This document shows, piece by piece, positions 9,207 to 17,632 of a stretch of DNA of 64,000 bases (the first letter of the stretch is position 1; each line of letters starts with the position of its first letter). The notes under the pieces are model-generated. The model was not told the origin of the DNA. It saw only the letters and a program-made list of their open reading frames with translations, and did no database searches. The translations under genes and the position numbers were made by a program. This DNA comes from Aequorivita sinensis (GTDB lineage Bacteria; Bacteroidota; Bacteroidia; Flavobacteriales; Flavobacteriaceae), in assembly GCF_006346335.1 (NCBI RefSeq), contig NZ_VDMC01000008.1:79138-143137 (forward strand), written 5' to 3'.

Positions 9207-9258
9207 TTTACCCTCAGACATGATCATATTTGAATAATAAACTAATAACCAAAATATT

Positions 9259-11127
9259 ATGAAGACCTCAAGAAAATTTTACATGCTTTATGCCATTTTG
9301 TTCCTAACGTTAAACACTGGTATTGCGCAAAGGGCGGAGCAACCTGATTTTAGATATGATACAGGTGCCAAGATAAATGATATGATATTAACTCAAGGTG
9401 GAACAATGGTTGTTGCTACTAATAATGGTTTAGTGGGGATTAAGCCAGGTAGCAACCAACTGTTGTTTAATTTTACCGAATACGGACGTGTAAAACCCGA
9501 GGAACTTACTTTTGTGCCAAATGCGCCATACGTTATAGTTGCGCAAGGTGGGTTCGCTAATTTAACTGCAAAAAAATCTGTTATCGATTATATGTCTGGA
9601 CAAGTACTTTTTAATACCGAAAGTAATGGTTGGAAAGTTGCTTATAGTTGTGAAGTGAAAATGCCACAGAACAAATTAGTGGTTACAGGGCAACGCCGAG
9701 CAGATGAAAAATATGCAACTGCTGTGGCTGTTTATGATTTAAATAGTGGAAAGGAGGATTATCGTTTTAATCTCGGTGAACCTGGAAAAGTTTCTGTGGG
9801 TGCAGGAATGCAACCGAGCGGATCTGTTTTATTGTTGAAAGATTACCTTATTGTTCCAACAACTAAAGGATTATTGGCAAAAAAAGCACAGACAGGTGAA
9901 ACTCTTTGGCAAAATGATATGAAGAATATAAATTGGATGGTAGCTGATGCTACTGAGAACGAAATTTATGCATTCGAAAGTGTAAATCAGGGTAAAAACA
10001 CCCGAATTCATAAGGTGGGTGTAAACGGAACAGAACTTTGGAAGGATGATCATAAGGTAAAGGGGCAAGTAGTAAATTTTGAAATCCTACCAAACGGAAT
10101 AGCAGTAGTTAGCAATCAAAGTGACGGGGGGAATAACAGCATATTTGCAACGAAAAACGAATCCAATATTGCATTTTTAAGTGCTGCAAATGGGGAAGAT
10201 CTTTGGGATAAAGCACCCAAAACTAAAGGCTATGTACAGCACTTTTATGTAATGGAAGACGGCATTCTCTTCGGAATTTACCAAGGGGGTATCAATAAGA
10301 TTTCATTTGATGGACAAACGCTTTTTAAAAAACCATTAAAGACGGGAGAAAATATTTTAACTATGGCGCATACCCCACAGGGATTGATCTATATTACTTC
10401 GGAAGACGCCAATATTGTAAATCTGGAAAATGGTGAGCAGGTTTGGCAAAAACCGCTTAAATATAAAAGAGCAGGAGCGGTAAGTTCAACTCTCGACAAA
10501 AGGAACAACCGCTATTTAATTAGCGCAGATGAAACTTTGTACGCTGTAGATGCAACCTCTGGTGATGTTAGCATTTTAGCCGAAACTAATTTTGAAGGCA
10601 AGGAAGATCCTTCACACGTTGAGATTCGTGATGGCGGTATTTTATTAACCAGCGATCAAAATATGCAATTAATAGATTGGGATGGCGAAAAGCAATGGCA
10701 CGAATATTATCGCGCACCTGGTAAAAGTGCTATGGGTGCAGTTTTAGCTGGGGTTGCAGCCGTAGCTACGGCTACGACGGCTGTAGCTGCTGCAAATTCG
10801 TCCATGCAGAACAAGCTTGCAGGATATGATGAAGAATCTGAAAGCGATGCAAGATTGGCAGGAGGAATGGCTGCTGCAAGTGGCGCTTCGGTTGCAGAAA
10901 TGTTGAAACGGTTTAAAGCTACCGCCGCAACTAGAAACGAGCAATTTATACTTACTAAACTTGACGATGGTGTTGGCTTGGTGAAAGTTTGTAGAGATAC
11001 TGGTGCTAAAGAAAAAGAAATTGTATTAAAGAATAAGCAACCGGAATATATAGTGGATGAAATAGGTGGTTTGCTGTATTATAAAGCAGATAATAATTCA
11101 ATTTTCGCATACGATCTTAAAAAGTAA
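9259..11127 (+). CDS. PQQ-like beta-propeller protein with alanine-rich insert
   Basis: Exported protein of 622 residues. After a signal peptide (about 1-23, ending TGIAQ) it consists of repeated four-stranded blades of the PQQ/quinoprotein-like type, recognisable by recurring G-LW and D--G motifs (for example GETLWQND and GEDLWDKA). No quinone-binding residues can be assigned, so it is probably a structural or binding propeller. Odd feature: residues about 492-555 form a low-complexity, alanine-rich, hydrophobic-to-acidic insertion (AGVAAVATATTAVAAANSS, then EESESDAR, then more Ala) that interrupts the propeller and could be a membrane-inserting hairpin or a flexible loop. It is monocistronic. 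Confidence 0.7.
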   Translation: MKTSRKFYMLYAILFLTLNTGIAQRAEQPDFRYDTGAKINDMILTQGGTMVVATNNGLVGIKPGSNQLLFNFTEYGRVKPEELTFVPNAPYVIVAQGGFANLTAKKSVIDYMSGQVLFNTESNGWKVAYSCEVKMPQNKLVVTGQRRADEKYATAVAVYDLNSGKEDYRFNLGEPGKVSVGAGMQPSGSVLLLKDYLIVPTTKGLLAKKAQTGETLWQNDMKNINWMVADATENEIYAFESVNQGKNTRIHKVGVNGTELWKDDHKVKGQVVNFEILPNGIAVVSNQSDGGNNSIFATKNESNIAFLSAANGEDLWDKAPKTKGYVQHFYVMEDGILFGIYQGGINKISFDGQTLFKKPLKTGENILTMAHTPQGLIYITSEDANIVNLENGEQVWQKPLKYKRAGAVSSTLDKRNNRYLISADETLYAVDATSGDVSILAETNFEGKEDPSHVEIRDGGILLTSDQNMQLIDWDGEKQWHEYYRAPGKSAMGAVLAGVAAVATATTAVAAANSSMQNKLAGYDEESESDARLAGGMAAASGASVAEMLKRFKATAATRNEQFILTKLDDGVGLVKVCRDTGAKEKEIVLKNKQPEYIVDEIGGLLYYKADNNSIFAYDLKK

Positions 11128-11170
11128 ACGGAATCAAAAACTTTTTTTAACCACGGACGAGGTGAGGAGC

Positions 11171-11222
11171 GTTCAAGGTTTTGAAACCCCATGGGAATCC
11201 ATGGGGTTAAATTATTTTGAAC
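11171..11222. repeat. Nested inverted repeat before the sensor operon
   Basis: A perfect 10-bp hairpin, AACCCCATGG (11185-11194), loop GAAT, CCATGGGGTT (11199-11208), lies within outer arms GTTCAA (11171-11176) and TTGAAC (11217-11222). It could terminate transcription of the propeller gene (an AT-rich tract follows, but no clear T run), or be a REP-like element. Confidence 0.6.
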
Positions 11223-11230
11223 ATGGCAAA

Positions 11231-11247
11231 TAAGGCGGATGCCCTAT
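11231..11247. promoter_or_regulatory. Candidate operator of the histidine kinase/response regulator system, site 1
   Basis: TAAGGCGGATGCCCTAT matches the site at 13451-13467 (TACGGCAAATGCCCTAT) at 14 of 17 positions. Both contain a GGC-GCC palindromic core. Here it abuts a TACGTTTG -7-like box (11247-11254) in front of the small membrane protein/kinase operon. Inference: a binding site of the LuxR-type regulator, giving autoregulation. Confidence 0.5.
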
Positions 11248-11292
11248 ACGTTTGATTCAAAAGAAGATATATCTTTATTTATTAAAAATCCT

Positions 11293-11547
11293 ATGGAAAT
11301 AGATTTTACAATTCTTTTTATTGCCATTCTTACCCTAATTATTTCAGGAATGTTATGGTGGCACTATATTGTTCGCAAAATGGCTATGCAAATACATTCA
11401 CAAATTAAGGAGAAAATAAATATAGCTATTGAGCTACATAGTAGCCAACTTGATCTTCGGGCAAAAAAATTGGATAATTATAATTTTTTAATTCATAATT
11501 TAGAGCAGGCTTTAATTATTCAGCCCGAAATAACTTTAAAAATATGA
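11293..11547 (+). CDS. Small membrane protein coupled to histidine kinase
   Basis: Unrecognised protein of 84 residues from the ATG at 11293 (a start at 11239 in the same frame would add 18 residues but lies upstream of the likely transcript start after the TACGTTTG box at 11247). One transmembrane helix spans about 4-24 (ILFIAILTLIISGMLWWHYI), followed by a charged amphipathic helix likely to form a coiled coil (about 28-75). Its stop overlaps the kinase start (ATGA at 11544-11547), so translation is coupled. The tight linkage suggests a partner of the kinase, for example a small regulator of its membrane domain. No homologous family is known to me. Confidence 0.6.
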   Translation: MEIDFTILFIAILTLIISGMLWWHYIVRKMAMQIHSQIKEKINIAIELHSSQLDLRAKKLDNYNFLIHNLEQALIIQPEITLKI

Positions 11548-13445
11548 TTAGATTTTTATTTTGCTTCGTTGGTTTAATACTTATTGAAGCTAACTTATTT
11601 GCGCAACCAAAAAAAATCGATAGTCTTAACGATTATGCTATCTCAATCTATAAACAATCCCCTCAGGAAGCTGTAAAGATTTTAAATCAAGCATTACGAT
11701 TAGCCCAAGATGGTAGGTATATTCCTGAAATAGCAAAAACTAAAAATAATCTAGGAATTGTACAGCGAGATTTGGGGGCTTTGGAACTAGCGATGTCATT
11801 GTCTAAAGAGGCTTTCGAAGCCAGTCCAGATTCTCTCGTGAGAGCTTCGGCACAAAACAACTTAGGGGTAATAAATAGAAAACTGGGCAATTACGAAGAC
11901 GCTCTTGAAAACTATATTTATGCCGATAGGATTTACGAAAAGATGGGCTTAGAAAAAGAGCAGGCCACGGTGAATAATAATATAGGGATGGTCTATAGCA
12001 TGTTACAAATGAATGAAAAAGCCGTAGAGTATCACGAAAAAGCGCTTATATTTTTCAAAAAAATTGCTGACAAAAAAGGTATTTCAGAAGCAAAAAACAA
12101 TTTAGCGATTATCCATGCATCTGAAGGTCGATTCGAAGAGGCGCTTTTATATTTTAAACAATCTTTTGCGATTGAGAAATCCTTGGATGATAAAAAAGGA
12201 ATGGCTGAATCGGTCAACAATATTGGGGGTGCCTATTATTACCTTGGAAGGATAGATTCTGCGGTGCATTACTTTAAAAAATCTGCAATGATTGAAAAAT
12301 CCATCGGTAATTTTTCGGGAGTAAGTGCTAGTTATAACAATATTGTTCAAGTTTTGCTTGACAAAAATGAATTGAACGAGATTGAGGTTTATTTGGATTC
12401 GGCCTATCAATTCGCGAGACAAAGTCAAACCGCCGAGGACATTGAGATGTCCCTGCTAAATTATTCAGATTACTATGCAGCTAAAAAAGAAATTGGACCA
12501 TCCTTTGAATATTATAAAAAATATGTAGCCTTTAAGGATAGTGTTTTAAGTAAATCCAATATGGAGACGTTGCAAGAAATGGAGGTAAAATATGATGCCG
12601 AAAAAAAGCAAAATGAAATTCTACAACAACGTGCCCAACTAGCAGAAAAGGAAATGGAGGTACGCCGAAAAAATACTTTTATTTTCGGCAGTCTCGGCCT
12701 AGCTTTGGTTCTCGGGCTGCTGGGCTATTTACTCTATAATCAGCAGAAACTTAAAAACCACCAACTTCAAAAGGAAAGTGAGTTAAAAACGGCTTTGGCA
12801 AAAATTGAAACCCAGAATAAACTGCAAGAACAGCGTTTGCGTATTTCTCGAGACCTTCACGACAATATTGGAGCACAGCTCACTTTCATCATATCTAGTA
12901 TTGACAACCTAAAATTCGGCTTTACAGATATTGGTGAAAAACTTGGCAACAAACTTAGCGCTATTAGCGTCTTTACCTCCCAGACCATTTATGAACTCCG
13001 CGATACCATTTGGGCGATGAACAAAGAGAGAATAACTTTTGAGGATTTACAAGCGCGAATAGCAAACTTTATTGAGCAAGCAAAAAATGCATCGGAAAAT
13101 ACCGAGTTCTCATTTAACATTGAAGAAAGTGTTGACGAAACACATGTGTTCTCGTCTGTTGAAGGAATGAATATTTACAGAATCATTCAAGAGGCGGTAA
13201 ACAATTCATTGAAATATGCCCTTGCCGACGAAATCGAGGTAAATATTTCAAAAGAAGGTGAGCAGTACCAAATTGAGATTGCCGATAACGGCAAAGGATT
13301 TAATCTCGAGACAATCGATATGGGCAACGGCCTTAATAATATGAAAAAACGCGCCCGGGAGATTGATGGTACACTTGAAGTTCAAACCTCTAAAAATGGA
13401 ACTTCTATTTTGCTGAGGTTGGCAAAACCATTTACAGAAGGATAA
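11544..13445 (+). CDS. TPR sensor histidine kinase (HisKA_3 type)
   Basis: Membrane histidine kinase of 633 residues. Order of parts: signal peptide (about 1-20), an extracytoplasmic array of TPR repeats (about 25-330, with repeated NNLGI and NNIG motifs), a coiled coil, one transmembrane helix (about 378-398), a second coiled coil, the HisKA_3 phospho-acceptor segment ISRDLHDNIGAQL with His439, and an HATPase_c domain with NNSLKYA, DNGKGF and GNGLNNMKKRA. This is the common two-component architecture of Bacteroidota that pairs with LuxR/NarL-type regulators; the matching regulator is encoded 81 bases downstream. The signal sensed is unknown; the TPR domain suggests protein binding. Confidence 0.92.
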   Translation: MIRFLFCFVGLILIEANLFAQPKKIDSLNDYAISIYKQSPQEAVKILNQALRLAQDGRYIPEIAKTKNNLGIVQRDLGALELAMSLSKEAFEASPDSLVRASAQNNLGVINRKLGNYEDALENYIYADRIYEKMGLEKEQATVNNNIGMVYSMLQMNEKAVEYHEKALIFFKKIADKKGISEAKNNLAIIHASEGRFEEALLYFKQSFAIEKSLDDKKGMAESVNNIGGAYYYLGRIDSAVHYFKKSAMIEKSIGNFSGVSASYNNIVQVLLDKNELNEIEVYLDSAYQFARQSQTAEDIEMSLLNYSDYYAAKKEIGPSFEYYKKYVAFKDSVLSKSNMETLQEMEVKYDAEKKQNEILQQRAQLAEKEMEVRRKNTFIFGSLGLALVLGLLGYLLYNQQKLKNHQLQKESELKTALAKIETQNKLQEQRLRISRDLHDNIGAQLTFIISSIDNLKFGFTDIGEKLGNKLSAISVFTSQTIYELRDTIWAMNKERITFEDLQARIANFIEQAKNASENTEFSFNIEESVDETHVFSSVEGMNIYRIIQEAVNNSLKYALADEIEVNISKEGEQYQIEIADNGKGFNLETIDMGNGLNNMKKRAREIDGTLEVQTSKNGTSILLRLAKPFTEG

Positions 13446-13450
13446 ATTAA

Positions 13451-13467
13451 TACGGCAAATGCCCTAT
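13451..13467. promoter_or_regulatory. Candidate operator of the histidine kinase/response regulator system, site 2
   Basis: TACGGCAAATGCCCTAT, with GGCA-aa-TGCC as the palindromic core, lies between the kinase and regulator genes and matches 11231-11247. It sits just upstream of a promoter-like TTG-N21-TATCTTTA (13475-13506). Confidence 0.5.
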
Positions 13468-13474
13468 TTTACGG

Positions 13475-13506
13475 TTGTCTTTTTTGAGCTAAATTCATTA
13501 TCTTTA
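13475..13506 (+). promoter_or_regulatory. Candidate promoter of the response regulator gene
   Basis: TTG (13475-13477), 21 bases, TATCTTTA (13499-13506). The -7 box differs from TAnnTTTG at the last base. It would let the regulator be expressed separately from the kinase. Confidence 0.45.
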
Positions 13507-13526
13507 AACGACTAACCGAAAATATA

Positions 13527-14174
13527 ATGTTGAAACTCGCTATTGTTGACGATAACTCCTTCCTTATTCATGCCATAAAGGAAAAATTATCTTTTTTTGA
13601 AGATGTTTCGGTGAAGCACACCTCGTTAAATGGCAGTGAGCTGCTTACAAAACTACAGGAAAACCACAATCTCGATTTAATATTGATGGATATTGAAATG
13701 CCTGTTTTAAACGGTATAGAGACCACCCAAATGGTAAAGCAGAAATATCCGCATATCAAAATAATTATGCTAACTGCCTTTGACAATGACGAACATATTT
13801 TCAACGCTATAAAAGCAGGTGCCGATGGATATTTGCTGAAAGAAATTAACCCCAAAGATTTATACGAAGGTATTTTTGAAACACTAAATGGAGGTGCAGC
13901 TATGACTCCTTCTATAGCTATGAAAACTCTAAAACTACTTCGAAATCCTATCGATATTCAAAACCTAAGAGATAAAGAACAAATCTCCTTGTCCGCTCGT
14001 GAGGTTGAGGTTTTAGATCAATTAAGTAAGGGTTTGACTTATACTGTAATTGCAGAGCATCTTTTTTTATCGCCTAGCACTGTGCGAAAACATATTGAAA
14101 ATATCTACAAAAAACTTCAGGTACACAGTAAGATTGAAGCTGTCCAAAAAGCGAGAAACCACAATATTATTTAA
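13527..14174 (+). CDS. LuxR/NarL-family response regulator
   Basis: Cytoplasmic response regulator of 215 residues. The receiver domain (1-125) has the acidic pair Asp8/Asp9, phospho-acceptor Asp55 in LILMDIEMP, Thr in MLTAFD and Lys in LLKEINP. The C-terminal GerE helix-turn-helix (about 150-212) has LSAREVEVLDQLSKGLT and STVRKHIENIYKKL. It is the natural partner of the TPR histidine kinase encoded just upstream. A shared palindromic element before both genes suggests autoregulation. Confidence 0.93.
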   Translation: MLKLAIVDDNSFLIHAIKEKLSFFEDVSVKHTSLNGSELLTKLQENHNLDLILMDIEMPVLNGIETTQMVKQKYPHIKIIMLTAFDNDEHIFNAIKAGADGYLLKEINPKDLYEGIFETLNGGAAMTPSIAMKTLKLLRNPIDIQNLRDKEQISLSAREVEVLDQLSKGLTYTVIAEHLFLSPSTVRKHIENIYKKLQVHSKIEAVQKARNHNII

Positions 14175-14320
14175 TACTTTAGACCTTCCCTATCATTTAA
14201 TACTTAGAATCGGGCATTTTCTATTTCTGTGGTTTGTTTGTAAAACTTTTCTTAATATAAAATATATTGTAGTTTTAGCTTTTACATTTAAAATTTGATA
14301 CCGAACACAAACCCCTCATT

Positions 14321-15865
14321 ATGAAAAAACTATTGACGCTTGCCTTTTTAATGTCGGCAACCTTTACAATCTCTGCACAAGAGAAAGATCCTGTAATTGA
14401 TAACATTTTAAAGGAGGCTTACGAAAACTCACAACTAGAAACTCTTGGTCACGAATTAATGGACGACATTGGTCCGCGATTGGTGGGAACCCCACAAATG
14501 CAAAAAGCACACGATTGGGCGGTTGCAAAGTACAAATCTTGGGGAATATCTGCCGAGAATCAACAGTATGGTGAATGGAAAGCTTGGGAGCGAGGTATTA
14601 CTCATATAGATATGGTTCACCCTAGAGTACAATCTTTAAACGGAACTCAATTAGCTTGGAATCCTGGAACATCAAAAAAAGGTGTTACTGCTGAATGTAT
14701 TATTCTTCCAGAAGTAAAAGATTCTATATCATTTCAAAAATGGCTTCCTAATGCAAAAGGTAAGTTTGTGATGATTGCAATGAAACAGAGCACAGGAAGA
14801 CCTGATTACAACTGGGAAGAATGGGCAACTCCAGAGTCTTTTGAAAAAATGAAAAATGAAAGAGAAGCTCAAACTAAGGCTTGGAATGAAAATATTAGTA
14901 GAACTGGTTACAACCGAAGAAGTATTATTTCTGCATTAGAAGATGCAGGTGCAGCTGGAATTATAGATAGCTATTGGTCTAAAGGTTTTGGCGCTAACAA
15001 AATTTTTTCGGCGCGTACTAAGAAAATACCAACTGTAGATATTCAATTGGAGGATTACACTATGTTATATAGAATGGTTGAGCATGGTGATAAACCTAAA
15101 ATAAATATAATAGCACAATCTAAAGACTTAGGTGTAGCTCCTGCTTTCAACACTATTGCTGAAATTAAAGGAACTGAAAAGCCCGACGAATATGTAATTC
15201 TTTCTGCTCATTTTGATTCGTGGGATGGAGGAACAGGTGCTACAGACAACGGTACTGGAACTCTTGTAATGATGGAAGCAATGCGTATTTTGAAAAAAGT
15301 GTACCCAAATCCTAAACGCACAATTCTAGCTGGGCATTGGGGAAGTGAAGAGCAAGGACTAAACGGATCTTCTGCCTTTGTTGCTGATAATCCAGAAATC
15401 GTAAAAAATATGCAAGCAGCTTTTAATCAAGATAACGGTACAGGGAGAGCTGTTAAAATTAACGGAGCAGGATTCTTACACTCTTACGATTATATTTCCC
15501 GTTGGTTAGCTGCAGTACCAGACACTATTAGCAAGCATATTGAAACAACTTTTCCAGGATGGCCGTCAAGTGGAGGTTCAGACAATGCTAGTTTTGTAGC
15601 TGCGGGTGCACCTGCTTTTAATTTGAGCTCTTTAAGCTGGAGTTATTGGAACTATACTTGGCACACCAACTTAGATACCTACGATAAAATTGTTTTTGAC
15701 GATGTGCAACACAATGCTATTCTAGCTGCAATCATGGCTTATAAAGCTTCGGAAGATCCAGAGTTTACCTCTAGAGAGCAAATAAACCTTCCAATTAATA
15801 AACGAACTGGCGAGCAACAAAAGTGGCCTACGCCAAGAACTCCAGAAAGAAAAGGAGGAATGTAA
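14321..15865 (+). CDS. M28 family zinc metallopeptidase (carboxypeptidase Q-like)
   Basis: Exported aminopeptidase/carboxypeptidase of the M28 family, 514 residues. It has a signal peptide (1-19, ending TISAQ), a PA-like insert around 205-260 (EDAGAAGIID), and the di-zinc peptidase domain. Zinc and catalytic residues are visible: His297 and Asp309 in HFDSWDGGTGATDNG, Glu343/Glu344 in GSEEQG, Asp371 in NQDNG and His448 in WHTNLD. It is most similar in layout to the plasma glutamate carboxypeptidase group. The gene is alone and ends in a strong hairpin terminator. Confidence 0.9.
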   Translation: MKKLLTLAFLMSATFTISAQEKDPVIDNILKEAYENSQLETLGHELMDDIGPRLVGTPQMQKAHDWAVAKYKSWGISAENQQYGEWKAWERGITHIDMVHPRVQSLNGTQLAWNPGTSKKGVTAECIILPEVKDSISFQKWLPNAKGKFVMIAMKQSTGRPDYNWEEWATPESFEKMKNEREAQTKAWNENISRTGYNRRSIISALEDAGAAGIIDSYWSKGFGANKIFSARTKKIPTVDIQLEDYTMLYRMVEHGDKPKINIIAQSKDLGVAPAFNTIAEIKGTEKPDEYVILSAHFDSWDGGTGATDNGTGTLVMMEAMRILKKVYPNPKRTILAGHWGSEEQGLNGSSAFVADNPEIVKNMQAAFNQDNGTGRAVKINGAGFLHSYDYISRWLAAVPDTISKHIETTFPGWPSSGGSDNASFVAAGAPAFNLSSLSWSYWNYTWHTNLDTYDKIVFDDVQHNAILAAIMAYKASEDPEFTSREQINLPINKRTGEQQKWPTPRTPERKGGM

Positions 15866-15885
15866 ACCTTAAATGCACCAAGTAA

Positions 15886-15932
15886 AAAATCCCATATTCC
15901 AAAGTATTCAATTGGAATTTGGGATTTTTTTA
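15886..15932 (+). terminator. Terminator after the M28 peptidase gene
   Basis: Arms AAATCCCATATTCC and GGAATTTGGGATTT with small mismatches, followed by seven T bases. A strong intrinsic terminator. Confidence 0.8.
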
Positions 15933-15967
15933 TTTTTATAGAATTGAGAACTATAAATGTAATAGGT

Positions 15968-16002
15968 TTCGACTTTAGTTTATCCTGAGCCAAGTCGAAG
16001 AG
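15968..16002. repeat. REP-like element between peptidase gene and metK
   Basis: TTCGACT (15968-15974) and AGTCGAA (15993-15999) flank TTATCCTGAGCC. The TTCGACT-CTGAGC-AGTCGAA wording resembles a repeat that I know as common between Flavobacteriaceae genes. It lies in the convergent gap 3-prime of both neighbours. Confidence 0.5.
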
Positions 16003-16017
16003 CTCAACCTGACTTTG

Positions 16018-17274
16018 TTAAATGTTAAAAGCTTTTTTTACTTTATCGACATATTCCAATTTTTCCCAAGTGAAAAGCTCAACTTCTTTTTCTACTTTTC
16101 CGTTGTATGGGCTTTCAAAAGTTTTAGTGATGGTTTGAGGAGTTCTTCCCATATGTCCATAAGCAGCCGTTTCAGAATAAATAGGCTCTCTAAGTTTTAA
16201 TCTTTTTTCAATTGCAGCTGGGCGCATGTCAAAAATCTTTGCCACTTCTTTAGCAATCTCACCATCAGTAAGATTTACGTTTTTAGAGTTGTAAGTGTTT
16301 ACTAAAATTGAAGTAGGTTCTACTACACCAATAGCATAACTTACCTGTACCAAAATCTCATCAGCTACACCTGCAGCAACAAGGTTTTTAGCAATATGTC
16401 TGGCCGCATAAGCTGCACTTCTATCAACTTTACTTGGGTCTTTTCCGCTAAAAGCACCACCACCGTGAGCACCTTTTCCACCGTAAGTATCAACGATTAT
16501 TTTTCTTCCTGTTAAGCCTGTATCTCCGTGTGGTCCACCAATCACGAATTTTCCAGTTGGATTAATATGATAAGTAATATCATCGTTAAATAATTTTTGA
16601 ACGTGCTCAGGGAATTGCTTCTTAACGCGAGGAATAAGAATTTTCTTTACGTCATTTTCAATTTTTTTAAGCATAACCTTGTCGTCCTCATCAAAGTCGT
16701 CGTGCTGTGTAGAAACAACAATTGTAACAATTTTTTGTGGAATATTGTCATCGCTGTATTCAATTGTAACCTGGCTTTTTGAATCGGGACGCAAATACTT
16801 TATTTCGTCCTCTTCTCTTCTAAGCGCTGCCAATTCATACATTATTTTGTGTGAGATATCCAATGCCAAAGGCATATAATTCTCTGTTTCTTTGGTAGCA
16901 TAGCCAAACATCATTCCTTGGTCTCCAGCACCTTGTTCCTCTTTATTTTCGCGATCTACACCTTGGTTAATATCTTGAGATTGTTCGTGAATTAATGAAA
17001 TTACCCCACATGAATCCCCACTAAATTGATACGCGCCTTTAGTGTAACCAATTTTATTAATTACATCACGGGCAATCGTTTGTACATCTAGATAAGTATT
17101 GCTTTTTACTTCTCCAGCAAGAACAACCTGACCGGTGGTAACTAAGGTTTCACAAGCAACTTTACTTTCTGGGTCGAAAGCTAAAAAATTATCTAAAAGC
17201 GCATCACTAATTTGATCTGCAACTTTGTCTGGATGTCCTTCAGAAACGCTTTCTGATGTAAATAAATAAGCCAT
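16018..17274 (-). CDS. metK: S-adenosylmethionine synthase
   Basis: Makes S-adenosylmethionine from methionine and ATP in the cytoplasm. From the ATG at 17274 the protein has 418 residues and begins [17 protein letters not shown], the universal MetK N-terminus; an in-frame ATG at 17301 would add nine residues not seen in the family. Signature segments are [12 protein letters not shown] and [19 protein letters not shown]. Its leader holds a candidate SAM-binding RNA, which fits product feedback. It is divergent from the metY-metX-hom operon, which has a SAM-I riboswitch of its own. Confidence 0.97.
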   Translation of the reverse strand: MAYLFTSESVSEGHPDKVADQISDALLDNFLAFDPESKVACETLVTTGQVVLAGEVKSNTYLDVQTIARDVINKIGYTKGAYQFSGDSCGVISLIHEQSQDINQGVDRENKEEQGAGDQGMMFGYATKETENYMPLALDISHKIMYELAALRREEDEIKYLRPDSKSQVTIEYSDDNIPQKIVTIVVSTQHDDFDEDDKVMLKKIENDVKKILIPRVKKQFPEHVQKLFNDDITYHINPTGKFVIGGPHGDTGLTGRKIIVDTYGGKGAHGGGAFSGKDPSKVDRSAAYAARHIAKNLVAAGVADEILVQVSYAIGVVEPTSILVNTYNSKNVNLTDGEIAKEVAKIFDMRPAAIEKRLKLREPIYSETAAYGHMGRTPQTITKTFESPYNGKVEKEVELFTWEKLEYVDKVKKAFNI

Positions 17275-17342
17275 AATCTGTATTAAATTTTTAAAAAACA
17301 TTAAAAACGACCTAGAATAAAATGTTTTAAGACTTGCCTAAT

Positions 17343-17372
17343 GGCTTATGACATACATTTATGTGAATAGCC
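17343..17372 (-). promoter_or_regulatory. Hairpin in the metK leader, candidate expression platform
   Basis: Between the aptamer candidate and metK the leader can fold into GGCTATT / ATAAGCC with an inner ACATA/TATGT stem; outer sequence (AAGACT and AGTCTT) can extend it. Which structure responds to the aptamer is not clear. Confidence 0.4.
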
Positions 17373-17406
17373 TAAAGTCCTATATTTTATAGTCTTAAGT
17401 CATTTA

Positions 17407-17497
17407 TTTAAAAAAAGATTTGACGGGTCGCGACCTTGGGAAGTTCTCACTGCCTTTAGCATTTTTTAGGGAGGTTGCAATCAGTCAAATCTTTCCT
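17407..17497 (-). promoter_or_regulatory. Candidate SAM riboswitch (SAM-I/IV-like variant) of metK
   Basis: Read leftward, an 11-bp perfect closing stem (AAAGATTTGAC at 17494-17484 with GTCAAATCTTT at 17424-17414) encloses the segments TTGCAACC and ATGCTAAA. These two match the conserved GCAACC and UGCUAAA bases of the SAM-I/SAM-IV aptamer core. The layout lacks the long kink-turn arm of classical SAM-I, so a SAM-I/IV variant is the best guess. A second hairpin (GGTCGCGACC) follows inside. It sits 133 bases before metK, and a -7-like TACTTTTG (17521-17514) precedes it. Confidence 0.65.
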
Positions 17498-17513
17498 CTT
17501 AAATTATCTGCTG

Positions 17514-17521
17514 CAAAAGTA
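17514..17521 (-). promoter_or_regulatory. Candidate -7 box of metK
   Basis: Read leftward TACTTTTG, matching TAnnTTTG, 17 bases before the aptamer candidate. No good -33 TTG is seen at the usual distance. Confidence 0.45.
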
Positions 17522-17595
17522 TAGAATTAAAATGAACTGAAGATTTGTTTTAAAAATTTTTGACAAAAAATTAGGTTATTAATTTTTTCCGACCC

Positions 17596-17603
17596 TATAT
17601 TTG
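17596..17603 (+). promoter_or_regulatory. Candidate -7 box of the metY operon
   Basis: TATATTTG matches the Bacteroidota -7 consensus exactly and lies 30 bases before the SAM-I riboswitch. The nearest upstream TTG (17560) is too far to be a confident -33. Confidence 0.55.
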
Positions 17604-17632
17604 CACACACAAAGTTCAAACTTTTATTGAAA

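Noticed and set aside
14050..14298. Rightward frame overlapping the response regulator end
   Set aside because: It overlaps the conserved HTH coding part in another frame; its own sequence shows no family and the gap behind it is AT-rich.
16597..16879. Two short rightward frames inside metK
   Set aside because: They are antisense to conserved metK sequence and have no other support.
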